DNA from: Drosophila persimilis
Taxonomy: Eukaryota; Arthropoda; Insecta; Diptera; Drosophilidae
NCBI RefSeq assembly: GCF_003286085.1
Contig: NW_020825355.1
Coordinates: 1,054,001-1,118,000, forward strand
Length of the DNA stretch: 64,000 nt
Direction: 5' to 3'
Shown: in pieces, positions 37,741-50,059 of the stretch
How the letters are laid out: every line of letters begins with the position of its first letter
Numbering within the stretch: the first letter of the stretch is position 1
Notes under the pieces: generated by a model
Databases searched by the model: none
What the model saw: the letters and a program-made list of their open reading frames with translations, nothing else
What the model was told of the DNA's origin: nothing
Program-made: the position numbers and the translations under genes

Positions 37741-37809
37741 AGTGGCGCTTTATTTATTTGAATGCAACGTAAAAACGCATCTGCATGGCGCCACACGGGC
37801 TATTTTAGT

Positions 37810-38575
37810 TCAAAAAACAGGCATGAGCGGGGAATTTGAATTTGGCGCCACTTGTCCTCTAATAAATATGCAATCCCCGTACTTGATTGGCTTTGCATCC
37901 ACAGACCCCCCTGGGACAGCCAGCCATCTGTGAAGGCAGGAAAGTAGGTTGAGCTCCGCAGATTGGTCGAAGGGGTATAGAGTGAAAAGCACCTTGAAGT
38001 TGCTTAGCTTTTTCTGCAGGCGATTCATTAGATTGGCCATCGTATCTTTCAACGACATATGCCAGGCATTGTCTTTGCTCAGCTTATTGTGACTGTAGAG
38101 AGCCGCGCAGGAGAGTATCGTAGCGTCTCCGAGTGCGGCAACGACATGATTGTTTGGTGCCGTGCCCCCCCTGCAATATTAACAGAAATACCGATGGCTG
38201 GGTGCTCGTAATTACGGCCAAACGCTGCTGTGTGCATTGCAAGGGAGGAGTATAGTGTTTCTATAGTACATACAATAGTATGTATATAGGATATAGTATA
38301 GTACTCTTTTTCCAATAATTTTTACCAAATCACCAACTATTGTGGTTTTTTGTTTTTTGTTGTGGTCCCTGCGCAGCGGTGTTCCTGGGAGGTCTGGGGC
38401 TGGCCTAGGGCTTAGCTTTGGACTTGTCGTGGCCGCAGAGGAGGCTGGGGAACTGAAACTGCTGCCCCCCAACTGTGGCAGAACGAATGGCAGGATGCCA
38501 GAGAAGACCAAGTTCGTTTCCTCAGTCTTTTGACTTTAAATTCAAACCAAAGAAATTATTTGCGGCACCCGCCAT
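37810..38575 (-). pseudogene. Minus-strand gene candidate with two one-base frame breaks
   Basis: Minus-strand reading starts with ATG at 38575-38573 (MAGAANNFFGLNLKSK) and stops after 17 codons. One base fewer in the A4 run (38528-38531) would join it to an open frame continuing TEETNLVFSGILPFVLPQLG, which reaches a good donor at 38325 (tttg|gtaaaa). An acceptor at 38171 (taatattgcag) opens a second segment. With one base fewer in its leading G run it would be in phase and reads VVAALGDATILSCAALYSHN, with high GC at third positions. The segment stays open to TGA at 37812-37810, or splices out a 65-nt intron (37992-37928) and stops at 37859. AATAAATAAA lies just beyond (about 37758-37749). 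This is either a recent pseudogene or a real gene with homopolymer sequence errors. I do not recognise the protein. Confidence 0.45.
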
Positions 38576-38599
38576 GTCGTATACGGAATATTGTTGTAT

Positions 38600-41150
38600 C
38601 GTTGCCCTCTAGAAAGCGTCGCCGAGAGAAACAATTAAACAATTAAATGAACAAAACTTAACCGACAGGTGTAACAAATTAATGGCGAACGAGCAAAATT
38701 GAGTAGCCTGCGAGATGAGGTGCTCGATAAATATTTATCGAAGGCAATTAGAGGCGTTCGGACAGGCGCTCGAGCATGTAATGGACGTTTACAGCTTTTG
38801 TCTCCGTCTCTGTGTTGGAGACGAATCGAAACGCCTCCTCCCTGTTGGCGCTATGGAATCTTGCTCGTTGACTGATTTATGGGTGGATACACGGGATTTG
38901 GACCTGAACAGGCTTGAGCAGGCCAACAGCAGACGTCGGCCATCATAAGTGTGGGCAGCTGAGTGGCTGCTGAGTGCCCGATGTCACTCTGATGGCTGTG
39001 ATGTCTTCTTTGTCGGCGACGACCATTGGCGAGCGTTTCAATTAATTAGTCGCCGTGCCAAAGCCAAAAAATAATCGCATTCGAAGTACGTAAAAGACGA
39101 CAAGGCCAAAATGAAGCGAGGAAACTCTAATGGAAATAGAAGACTGGAAACACAAATGAAAATCAAAATCAAATCCATTTCAAACTGAATTTCACTGTTT
39201 GCCTGCTTTCTAACGCAGAGGCCGAACAGCAGCCGCTGCACGGCACTGCACGGCACTGCAATTGCGATTATTGAAATACTTCAAAGGTTTTTCTGTTTTG
39301 TTTTTTTTTCTTTCCATTTCAATGGATCTTTCGTTTGGCCAACGACAAATCATGGGGCCAAGTTAACCATCGACAGCAGCAGTGCCAGGAGCAGCATCTT
39401 TTGCCTTTTTTCTATAAAAAATATGTGGATAATTGCGTCTAACTGACAGGCGGCCAAGACACTGGGCCTACAAGACTGCGGCTCCAGCGTTGGGTTGGGG
39501 ATTGGGGGCTGGGGATTGGAGACCTGCTGTCTGTGGATCTGGCTGCTCTCACTCTCTTCCTAACATGATAATTGGACATGGAAGCCCCTGCATGGACATG
39601 CCATCGGACATGGGAATGGATAACGGGATGTCACAGGCCATCCCTGGCGACATCTCCTATGCGACAGCCCTATGTCTCCTTAATTGCTCGTTACTGTCCG
39701 ACTGTCCGACTGTTCGAAAGTGAAATTGTTATAAGGAATGTTTATCACGATTCCCCCCCACCACCACCCTTCTCATTTCGTAATGCTCATCAAAATTCGT
39801 TCAATGTGCATCGATCGAGGGCGTTGACCAAATCGGTTCCGATGGGATTCGGTCACACCTCGTTCCAACTTCCAACGATCTGTTGGTAATATCACATATT
39901 TTTGTGCATACTTTCTTTTTGTTTACCTGCCAATGTTTGATGGGGGGGTTATCAGGCCCAGACAGGGCCAGGCCTACAGGCCAACACACATCTAGCATTA
40001 CTGTGCGAATTGTCAGAGTCAATTAGGGACTGTCATCTGTTGGGTAAATAGCTAGAAAACTTTCCTTTTTCATATCCATAATAGGTGAAAATTGGGTACG
40101 GCCTGTGCTGGGATGGCCCCAGAATTTGTGAATGATGCAACTCTGTTTCGGCACAAAAACTAAATGTTAATTCGATCAGCAAACAGACTATGCAACAAAC
40201 TATGCGGCAACAGGTGCTAAGTATATGATGAAAACTAGGGGAAAGGGAAAGGCAAGAGTGCCCTGAGGTGGGTGGGGGGCACACCGGAGCTGTTTACCAT
40301 TGAATGGCGAATCCCCTTTTGAACCTGGACAGGGATTAGCATCTCCGTTGCACATGCCAGGATTAGCATCTTTCGCTTGCCACGAACGACTTTCTGAATA
40401 ATGAAACGAAGAGTTCAATTCGTGTGCCGCCCGAGGGGAAACAAAAGGCCTAATCCATATCCAGCCAGCTCTTTCTTCTGGCTGATGCGAGTGACACAAT
40501 ACCCATAGAATGGCCCTGCACAGGTCAGAGCTTCAGAGTTCATTGGTATACATCCAGTGGCTGGTGGTGGGCAGGCGTCAGGCGCATAGCGGACAGCTTA
40601 ATTGATCCGTTTGTTCAGTGCATGCCACACATTTGCCAAAGTCCAGCAAGCAGCTACCATCGCGAACAGCGAACAAGTCAATAGCAAGATCCAGCATTTG
40701 GCTCTGTCGCCTCTATCGGCTCCGTTGGCTCTCTTGGCCAGGTTCAGTGGCAGCAAACTTTCCAAAGAGCGGGGCCGGGGCCCCCAGAGCCACAGCCAGA
40801 GCCACAGCCAGAGCGCTTTCACATTGCGCTCTCTTAAGCCCCCAGCTGGCGCTGATGTTTTGGTATAAAACTTCTTACGTATGCTCGTCATGGCTTAATC
40901 TTACCTTGAACTTGGTCGTGTACAGATCGCAGATCGCAGTAGCAGAGCCCATCAGGCAAAGTATCGTTAAGGTTCGGCCTGGATCGGTTTTTCTTATATA
41001 TATATATTTTTTTTTGTATTTTTTATTCGAATAAATAAATATCAAAAATGGAACAAAGCGCCGTTTGTTCTTGTGCGTGTCGATAACAAGTGTCCATAAA
41101 TCAGTGTGTTTTTGCCCCTCGCCAGAGCGAGAGTTGACTTTTGTTTCTGC
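38600..41150. other. Intergenic stretch, no gene seen
   Basis: No supported gene. TATAAAA at 40864-40870 and an AT-rich patch near 40990-41045 lie upstream of the large Osiris gene. The TATA may mark its promoter, but no matching Initiator is clear. AGAGCCACAGCC repeats occur at 40788-40815. Confidence 0.5.
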
Positions 41151-41201
41151 TGAATTTTTGATTTCTTCTAACGGTGCAATCCATCCATCCATCCAACCAC
41201 A

Positions 41202-44200
41202 ATGGACTGGCAGCCTCCTTCTGTCCAGGCAGCCATGGGCAGCCTGCTGTTCGGTGTGCTCCTCCTGACCACAGCGCATGCCTGGAGCTTGCCGGCACCG
41301 TCGTCCGCCTCCGCCTCCGTCCCAGCCGCCGTGTCACTGCCAATCAGAGCAGCTGCAGCACCTGTTCCCCGACGGTTAAACGGTAAGATATCTCTTTAGA
41401 GATCGCATCAAATGAGTCAGCAGGCTGACCATCTCTCCCTCTCTCTCTCGGTCCCCCAATTTCTTTTGTCTGTTTTTGAGGTTTTCTTTCGGTTTTTTGT
41501 TGTGTGTGTGTTTTTTTTTTCCCCAAAAATAAACTTCAAATGAAATACTTTTATTGCAGTGAAATTTCGGCTCATTAAGTTAAATGTGAGAGTGGCGACT
41601 GGGCAGCAATTATATAATATCCAGCAGCAGCAGGCACAGCTGAGGCAGCGTCAGAGGAAAGTTGCCACCAAGTGGCAGGAGATTTGGGGGCTCCATTGAC
41701 AGGCCCCAGCTCTAGAGTTGTCTGATCCCCAGCGGGATTCAGGTGACTTTCATGGGCAATGCAGCAGAACAGCAGCAGAACGAGTGTGCTGTGCTGTGGC
41801 ACACATGCCATGCCACACATGAGCCACGGCCGTGCTCTGCTGTGCTGTGCTGTGTTCTTCTTTTGGTTCTGTTACGTTATGGAGCGGATGACACTTTTTC
41901 TCGCCTGGCCCCCCTCCCCCCCTCGTTGCTGTTTGTTGTTGTTTTTATGGGCTGCAGGGCGTACAATTAGCAAGTGGCAACAAGTGCAAGAAGGCATTGC
42001 CATGGCCATTGCCATTGCCATTGCCATTTGCCAGAAAGAAGTACACCTCATTATCGTTTAGGGCAGCTCTCTGTCGTGCCTCTTTAGGCCCTCAAATATG
42101 GGTCGTAACCAACTAAACCAGAACTAAGGCGGCCAGCGAAGGGCGTTGCGTCCGTCCGTCCGCGGCCTCAACGGTGGGTGTGTGTGTGTGTGCGCCGTGC
42201 GGCAGCAGGTGCGGTGCGGTGGGGCAGTCGTGGGGTGTCGAGTCATTAAAGAACAAGCAGGCTAAAAACATGATTTAACGGTTTTCCGTCTTGTGATTAA
42301 GCGAATATCAAATACACTCGCAGTACGCCCAAAGAATTCTTAATTTAATAATAAATGAAAGTCCCTTTTGGGCGGTGTGGGGTTTTAATCAACTTCAATG
42401 TAAAGAGAGTTTTTTGGGGGCCAAATATAAAAGGTTGCATGACTTTTTGTTTCAACTAGAATTCATTGGCCAGAAAGATGGTAATTGCGGCTTTAGACTT
42501 AATAATTTAATAAAGATTTAATACAGTTTTGTAGCAAAGATTTAGTAAAGTTTAGATCAATGATTTATGCTCATTATTAGGCATTTTCTGGTCTAGCATT
42601 TCCCAACTTTCACTCATAACAACAATTGAAGTTTAAAGAGAATTTACATCGAATTTAAGCTATATTTTTAAAGGGTCCATCGAATTTATTTGATGAAAAA
42701 ACCCATTAAAAATATATCACCAATTTTTTAAAAGCTTTTTCCATCATATAAAAAATATACCTTCAATTTTTAAAGACTTTTTCCATCACATAAATTCGAT
42801 ATAAATTATATAAAATAATAATATAATAAGATATAATTTAATAGTATTTAAATAGAATTTATATTGAGTTTATTTCATAGAAAAACGCATTAAAAATATA
42901 GCATTAATTTTTAAAGGGTTTATCCATCATATAAAAAAATAGTTTTAATTTTTAAAAACTTTTTCCATCATATAAATTCGATTTAAATTATATAAAATAA
43001 TAATATAATAAGCTGGAATTTAATAGTATTTAAATGGAATTTATATCGAATTTATTTCACAGAAAAACACCATTAAAATATTGCTTAAGTTTTCAAAGCG
43101 TTTTTCCATCAAATAAATTCCATATGAAAACCATTTAAATTCCAGTTAATTATATAAATATTTTGTATTAACTGTACATTGAGAATCCTAAAGAAATGCC
43201 CATTAATTATGACTCGATTCCCAGAACAAGAGAGTTCTTGGCGGCACTGCCTCTGCCCATCGGGCGTGCCATTGCCAATCGCTTGAATTATTCATAGAAC
43301 TCTTCCGAACTCTCCCCCTGAGCGTAGCCATTCGGTGGCAGTGGCACTGCCAGTGGCAGTGGCAACAATAACAGAAACCAGCAATAGCCGTTTCCTCGAC
43401 AAGAGCAACACAAACAGAGACAGCGGGCATTCCCGGCAAGAGCAAACAAGTTGATGTCTTCGTTGTGATATCGTCGGATTCAGTCGGTGACCACACACCA
43501 GCCCCAAAGCCATGGCAGGGGCAGGGGCAGGGGCAGGGGGTAGGGAGGAGACTCTCCATTTTGGGGAGTTGTACAATACAAATTGCGCCGACACCAAAAA
43601 AGCCAGAGACAAAAACTTGAAAAATGCTCGGTAATTGGGTTATAACCGTCATATTTGTATGTGAGAGAGTCGTCGCCTGGGACACCGCGGACACTATTTA
43701 AATAATGCCTGGTGGGGTCTGGGGGGGCCTGGTGGGGCCTGGTGGGGCCTGGTGGGGCCTGGTGGGGTCTGGCGTGGTTCCGATTTGGTCTGGTCTTGGG
43801 CAAAAGGTAAAACAATGCCACTGGAGGAATCCCATGCCTAAAACGGAGCGCGGCATCGGTGACATTTTTGGTCGAAGCGCAACAAAAATGAAAAGTGCCT
43901 GCCTCCGGCCTGCCTTCTGCTTTGCTGGAATTCATGGAAATCTAATTTCATTTTTTAATTGCCGCATTGCCATAGCCATTGGCTTTGGCATTGGCTTTGG
44001 CATCTTGCCTAGTTTGGCGGCCGATTCCGTTTTCCTTGGCTCAAAAGATGGTAAAACTGGAGCTCGATCTAGAGCCGCTCCATGAAGCTGTCACAAAGGC
44101 TGCCACATTTGTCGAGATGCAGTGGATTTCTGCGTAGGCCACTTAAGGAGTGGATTACAGTTTTCCCCCCCTCCCCCTCCTTCGATTTGCGTACCCAAAG

Positions 44201-47200
44201 TGGGGCTCCCATTATGCATGTGTGCGTGTGTGTGTGTGTGTGTGGTGCCTCATGCGGTGGCTGTTTGTCTGTCTCTCTGGCGGCGGTGTGTCTTCAATTC
44301 AAATTCTGCGCCAGATCGAAAAACCAGTGAAAGTTTATTAACGTTTCAAGCTCTCAGCCGAAGAGCCCACAAGTTGGGGTTTCTGTTGCGGCCTGGGAGT
44401 GTAGCCGGTTAACGGTTCAAGCATTTTATACTCTTTAGACGGATTTCTTGAATGGCCCATCAAAATTCTTTTGTAATCGACACCCAATTAGATCCGAGAG
44501 GCAGCCAGACAAAGGGCATGCCCCAAGATGGTTTTTCGCCATGGAAACTCCTCTCGGACTACTCAAAGGCCTGTCCAAAAGTTCCTTTCTCACCCTTGGG
44601 TTTATTTAATGCCATTATGGTCCATATTTCTATATTTTGGTACTCCCTCCCAGCACTCGCGGGATCCATGGCCCGTGCCAGGCCAATTGGCAACCGAAAA
44701 TATCCAGGTTAACCGCTAATCTGCCAGCTAGCCACAAATCACGCTTTACAACTTCATCTATGGGCAGAATCGGCCGGCGATGATTATGCTAATATTTTAT
44801 GGGCTACTGTTATGGGATGCTCGCAGGCAAATGCCGGACACAGTTGGCCGAACGGAGCCGGCGAATGCGTCACCCGTCATCGAGCCCAGGCCAAGCATTG
44901 CCGGCCAATGCCTATAACTACGGCGGGCCAAAGCCACGGCGGGCCTGAGCCGGGCGACCACCACGCATAAATTTCAATTGCAGTGAAAGTTCATTTAATA
45001 TTGGCCATCAGACTGGCTCTGGGTCTGGGCTTTGCATGCGACGCCCTGCCAAAGACATCAGGCAAAGTGAAAAGACACACCCCCATCGCCCCCATCGGCC
45101 CCAACGGCCCATTACCAACTAACCGAATGGCAAAGGAAATGGAATGGTCTTCTAAGGAGCTGCCAAAATAATGTGGCACATTTGTTGTGGAAACACAAGA
45201 CGCCAGAGACGCCAGAGAAGCCAGAGCCGCCAGAGCCGCCAGAGACATAGAAGACATAGAAAACATTTTGGACATCTATCGAAGATGCTCGCCAGGGAGT
45301 AGCACGATGCAGCAGCTTTCTTCGAGCTTCCCCCGTGCCCCCGCAACCTTTTTGTGGCATTTGTTTTGCAGCGTGGGTCGATTTTAACAGGATGTCACCA
45401 CGAACAGAGGCAGCAAGCGGCAAGCGGCATCCTCTGGCTTTCACCTGGCATTGAATTTCGGGGAAAATATTAGCCAGGCCTTTGGGTCAAAGAACGCGCC
45501 ATGTCTGCCATTGAAAGTGAAGTAAAGCCGCATAGATTGCGGCAATGAAAACAAACGACAAATACCAGGAAAAGCAACACGAACTTAATGCCTGTTTTCA
45601 CCCATCACGACTCCGCTTCGATGTGGCAGCAGCAATTACATACATGCCACCGGCCAGAGCCAGGTCCTAATGAATTTAACCAGTGCAAAAATAATTGCTC
45701 AATTTTCACACAAAAAACTTGACGGAAATATGGAAATTGTATGCCAGAGATAACAATAAAACAAATACAATTATTCGCAATTAAATGGGTTCCGAATTGA
45801 ATTAAAAAGCCATTAAGGCGGACAGTCGCCACATTTTCACTCCATCTCCACTCTGATTGATCTCTAAAAAGAAATGCCACGGGTACGGTACGGCACGGCA
45901 CGGCACGGCTTGCCAGTCGATAATCATTAAATGAAACATGGCCCGTGCCACAAGCAACAAGCCCAAGTCCAGGTCCAAGTCCGGGGGACTTGTTAGCACC
46001 ACCAGGAGGCCACCACAGAAGGTGTTGAGATGATTGTGGCAGTGACAGTGGCAGTGGCAGTGCCGGCTTGCACCCATACTTTCACTCAAATATTTACTGG
46101 TCGGCGGAGACCATGTTAACCAGCCAGTAAGCCAAATTGGACCACAAATCCCAACGCTGCTCGTCTCTCCGTTTGGTGGGGTCGTTTGCCAGTTTTTCCA
46201 TTCAAATATTTGCCCCCCTCTTATCCACTATTTACACTTTTCCGCAGAATGCCCTCGTGTTTACACTAATCTTGATGTTGTCTCTACTTTTTGCAGAGGT
46301 CTCGCCGTATCTGGACCTGGCCCTGTGCCCTATACGATCGGAGCCGTGGACCTGTGCCCGCCAGCAGTCGGCCAGGATATTGGATTCCTGGGATGGAGAG
46401 CTCTATGCCCAGTGGCAGAAGTTAAAGGGTACGTTGATTCCCATCTCTGGCCATCTCTGGGAAAGCCGACTTTGCAACTTCAAATTTCAAAAGACAAAAG
46501 ACAAAAGACTTTTTCCCACACATGCCAGCCCACAAAAAAGAATGGGGTAAATTTCCACTAACCTCCCAGGAAATTTCGGTGGGGGTGAGGAGCAAAGAAA
46601 AGCCCCTCCAGGACCCAAGTCATGGCCAGAATTTGGCGATCATTGGTGGCGATAATTCCACATCCTCAGGGGGAATTTTCGCCACGCAATTCCCATCCAA
46701 AAACATTTACCATGAAAAAGCAATTAAAATTGAAAACATTTCACTGTGTGTGTGTTTTTTTTTTGGCTACAGTCGAGGCCGATCGCCAGATGAATGCAAC
46801 GATTGAGAGACGCGGCTACAGCGCCTCGGAGCTGCCCCTGAAAGAGAAGCCATCGACGATACTGAAGAAAATTGAAATCGGCACGAATTATATGAAGAAA
46901 TATCTGGCCGAGTCCATGGATGGGTAAGTAGCCCAAGCAAAGCGGCGAAAAAACAAGTTGAATGCACGTTTTCGCCGCTTTTCGCGCAAGTTTTTCAATT
47001 CTTCCTGTTTTTCTTCAATGCCGTTCCGCCCCACCCGCTGCCAACAGCTTCCTTGGCCGCGAATACGAGTATTTGCAGACCTCGAAAGCAACGCCAGATG
47101 ATAGTGAAAACGATCAGAGCGGGGAAGACGACGACGACGACGGCGACGGCGACGACGAGGACGTCGATGAGGCGGATGCAGAGACAGCAGCAGACACCAG

Positions 47201-50048
47201 CGACACCGCTGAGGAAGCTGACCAGGAGGAAGACGATGCCGAAGACACAGAAACAGACGCCGACGCCGACGCCGATGCCGAGGCAGATGACGAGGAAGAC
47301 GATGATGATGATGCCTCAAACAACACTGCGGAGCGGGAGCCCGAGGGTGGGGAAGACGAGACGGAGCCAGAAAGTGAAAATGGACCCATTTCGGGTGTGA
47401 TCAGCGTACAGCCAGCAGAGCTGCAGGGCGACGACGTCAAGAACACGGTCTTCAGCGAGGACAGCGCCTCGACTGGGGCGGAGTTCATAGAGCTGGTGGA
47501 TGGCGAGGCGACGGCCACGGGGGCGGTGAAGAAACCCGGCGGCGGTGGCAAGCGCAAAAAGGACAAAAAAACAAAAAAGAAGCGCAAGAGGAAGGGCCAG
47601 CACGGACAGAGCCAAGGACAGACACAGCCATCCACATTGGTGGTGGTGCAGGCCGCCCCAGAACACCACGAAGTTGACTCTGGCCACGATCATGGCCATG
47701 GCCATGGACATGGCGGTGGTGGCAGTGTGGACCACGATGATGCCGGCAGTTCCGTTTCCAAGCCCCACAAGCGGAAGCAGAAGAAACGCGTCAAGGGCCG
47801 ACGCAAGCGGAAGGGACAGCACTCGAACAGCGGGACGGCGGTGGAGCATGAGCAGAGCGATCTGAGCCTGGGACTGGGCCTCCTCGATGACCTGACCGAA
47901 GCCAATGACGAGCTCCTCGGCGGCGGTGGCAAGCGCAAGCACAGGAATCCAATTAGATATGGTAGAAGTAACGGAGGTGTGTGTTGTTTGCTGCGTGTGG
48001 TTTTAAATGACTTTTGCGCACCGATTTCCAAGCACAACTTAAGTGCCTTCTATATCTTAGAGTTATGTTATACTATGCTGGTGGTGGAACAAAAGAGATG
48101 GTGGAGGAGTAGATCTCTAAACCATTTAATTTAGTTTTACTTTGATTTTAAATTCAAATTCAAATTCAAATTACTAGTGGCGCCACCTACGCGATGAGCT
48201 GCGAAAGCTTTTGCTTGCAGCTTAGAGGTGACTGCTACAAGCAACGCCAAGCAGTACAGAGAAATTCAGTTGGCAAAGCAGTGTATTGAAAAATGGTAAG
48301 GCAGTAATCTTGCCATGTGTGACATAGTCTTCAGCTACTGTCACAGTCCACATTTGAATTTGAATTTAAAATTCAAAAATTCAAAATTACTGCATTTTCT
48401 TAAAAAATCGAAATAATTGAATTACATTTTAGTCAAAGTTGGGTAAAATATTTGCAAGAATTAATTGCAAATATCTTGCCCATTTTTTGTTTGGTTTGGT
48501 GTTAAGTTAAGTTTGTGTTACGTTCATTTTCGATTTATTGCCTTGATTTGCTTGCCGTTCATTGTTACCGTTAACGCACTTGACGCGCACTGCAGTTCAT
48601 ACTAACAAACACCACCCTCCCAAGCGACAAATATATCGATATTTATTGTTGTTATTCCGTTCCGTTCTGTAGCCAAGTAAGTGCTGATTCCATTCGAGCA
48701 ACAAAATGAAGCTAACAAGTCATCCTCTTTCGATCCTATCCCCTATCAAAAAAAAACAAACATATAGTTACCCGTGGCAAGAAGAAGAAGAAGAAGAAGG
48801 CTCTGGCCAAGTATGTGCTGGTCGGCAGCTTCCTGAAGGCCAAGATTGAGTTGCTCCTGAAGATCCTGGGCGCCCATCTGCAGGTCAAGTTCTTTGCCAT
48901 AGCTCTCATCGGCCTACTGATCAACATAGCACGCTTCTGGATCGATGTGAAGCGTGGCAGTCCGCCGTCCAAGGTGAGTGAGGCGTTTCCTCATAAGGGG
49001 GCGTAATTTAACCACCCCCCCCGCTTGCAACGGACACACGACGGTTATGAGACCCAATATTTGTTCCTTGTTCTAAACGGATTCTCTGCACTCTTTCAGT
49101 TCTTAAGGGGCGTTTTGTATGGCAAAGGTTTGAGGCGGCCGCGTCTTCCTCTTAACTCTCCCCTGTCCTCTGTCCACTCTGTCTCTATCTATACCCCCAC
49201 ACACACACACACACACAAGATGTATATAAGGATTGTAAAATGCGTTTTCCTCCAACACCTCCAACACGAGCGCTCTAACCAGCTCGACCAGCTTTGGTTT
49301 CCAGCTCCAGAATTTCCACAGCAAAAATTTCACCAGCGTTCCAATCGACAAACACACCTAATGAAACGAAACCAAAAAACCTGTGCTAACAAATTCAGAC
49401 CTCTTTGGTTTCAGATATGGTGGTAAAAATTGTTGGACAGCTCCCCCCGAACAACGTTCTCGGAACGTACAGCTCTAGCACTATAAGAGTCCACTAATAC
49501 CAGTACAGTTTAAGACCCAGTCCCACAGTTTCTCCATAGAGTTTATTTTCGATCAAAAAATAAAAATGTTCCCCCCCCCACATCGTGTAAGTATGGGCGT
49601 GCATCCCCAGCATCCCAAGTTTCCATACGACTTGGGATACGCCCCCGAAAGAATCCCCGCCAACTCCGACACTGACAAACACAGACACGCCAGACACATA
49701 CAGACACACACTCACACAGACACACTCAAACACACACACACACACACACTCTTGGGCTTCTTTGGTACTTCCTCTGGTGTTTCTCACTTCACGCCACCCG
49801 TGTTCTGCATACTTTCTAACTAGGTTGTATACGTTGAACATGCCCACCATCAGCACCACTACGAGGACCACGGCGACGACTGGAGCGAGCAGGGCAGCTA
49901 CTGGAAGCGGTCCCTGCAAACGGATCCCTCGATCGAGGACGTCGACTCCTCCACGGACAGCTACCAGATCCGTGCGCAGCAGCATCACCAGCAGCAGCCC
50001 CAGGACTCCCACTATCTGGCCTATCGCAACCAGCCCCAATGGCAGTAG
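41202..50048 (+). CDS. Osiris-family protein with large acidic/His-rich insert, about 607 aa
   Basis: Six coding exons in consistent phase: 41202-41382, 46297-46428, 46773-46923, 47048-47976, 48768-48973 and 49824-50048. Intron 1 is 4.9 kb. The start has a good context (ccacaATGG); an in-frame ATG at 41235 would give a cleaner signal peptide (MGSLLFGVLLLTTAHA). Exon 2 has the Osiris cysteine pair (ALCPIRSEPWTC). Exon 4 encodes a Glu/Asp-rich region, then a Lys-rich part, a His stretch (HDHGHGHGHGG) and more basic repeats. Exon 5 carries the Lys run and the DUF1676 hydrophobic block (about residues 480-525). Exon 6 has the His-rich segment and ends with the Osiris-type AQ...LAY signature (HYLAY). 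Osiris proteins act in secretory/endosomal traffic of cuticle-secreting cells. Exon 4 may instead end at 47961 (donor gtagaa), giving 602 aa. Family is firm; paralogue number is not assigned. Confidence 0.85.
42660..43150 (+). repeat. AT-rich tandem array, unit about 182-184 bp, about 2.7 copies
   Basis: The block taaattcga-(t)aaattatataaaataataatataataag begins at 42791 and again at 42973. The block tttattt-at-gaaaaac-cattaaaa recurs near 42685, 42869 and 43051. Each unit also holds two to three internal copies of a ttttccatca-ataaa motif. The array lies in intron 1 of the large Osiris gene. It is non-coding and resembles a short satellite or the internal repeats of a transposon. Confidence 0.75.
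43708..43773 (+). repeat. 10-bp GGTGGGGCCT tandem repeat
   Basis: Six to seven nearly perfect decamers lie in intron 1 of the Osiris gene. Open frames over it (Gly/Pro-rich) are artefacts. Confidence 0.85.
48140..48385. repeat. Short element bounded by inverted AT-rich repeats, with dCTCF-like core
   Basis: The left end (48144-48172) reads gattttaaattcaaattcaaa. The right end (about 48353-48378) is the inverse, catttgaatttgaatttaaaa. Together they give at least 20 matching bases of terminal inverted repeat around a GC-richer interior of about 180 bp. The interior starts with GCGCCACCT at 48180-48188, which on the minus strand is the Drosophila CTCF core AGGTGGCGC. It also contains AAGCAGTGTAT, as in the 11.8-kb element. 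It sits in the intron between exons 4 and 5 of the large Osiris gene. MITE-like in layout. Confidence 0.5.
48634..48641. promoter_or_regulatory. DRE (TATCGATA) palindrome
   Basis: The exact DREF/BEAF-32 target octamer lies in an intron of the large Osiris gene, about 130 bp before exon 5. Together with the CTCF-like core upstream, it may mark an intronic regulatory or boundary element. Confidence 0.4.
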
Positions 50049-50059
50049 ATCCATCTTCC

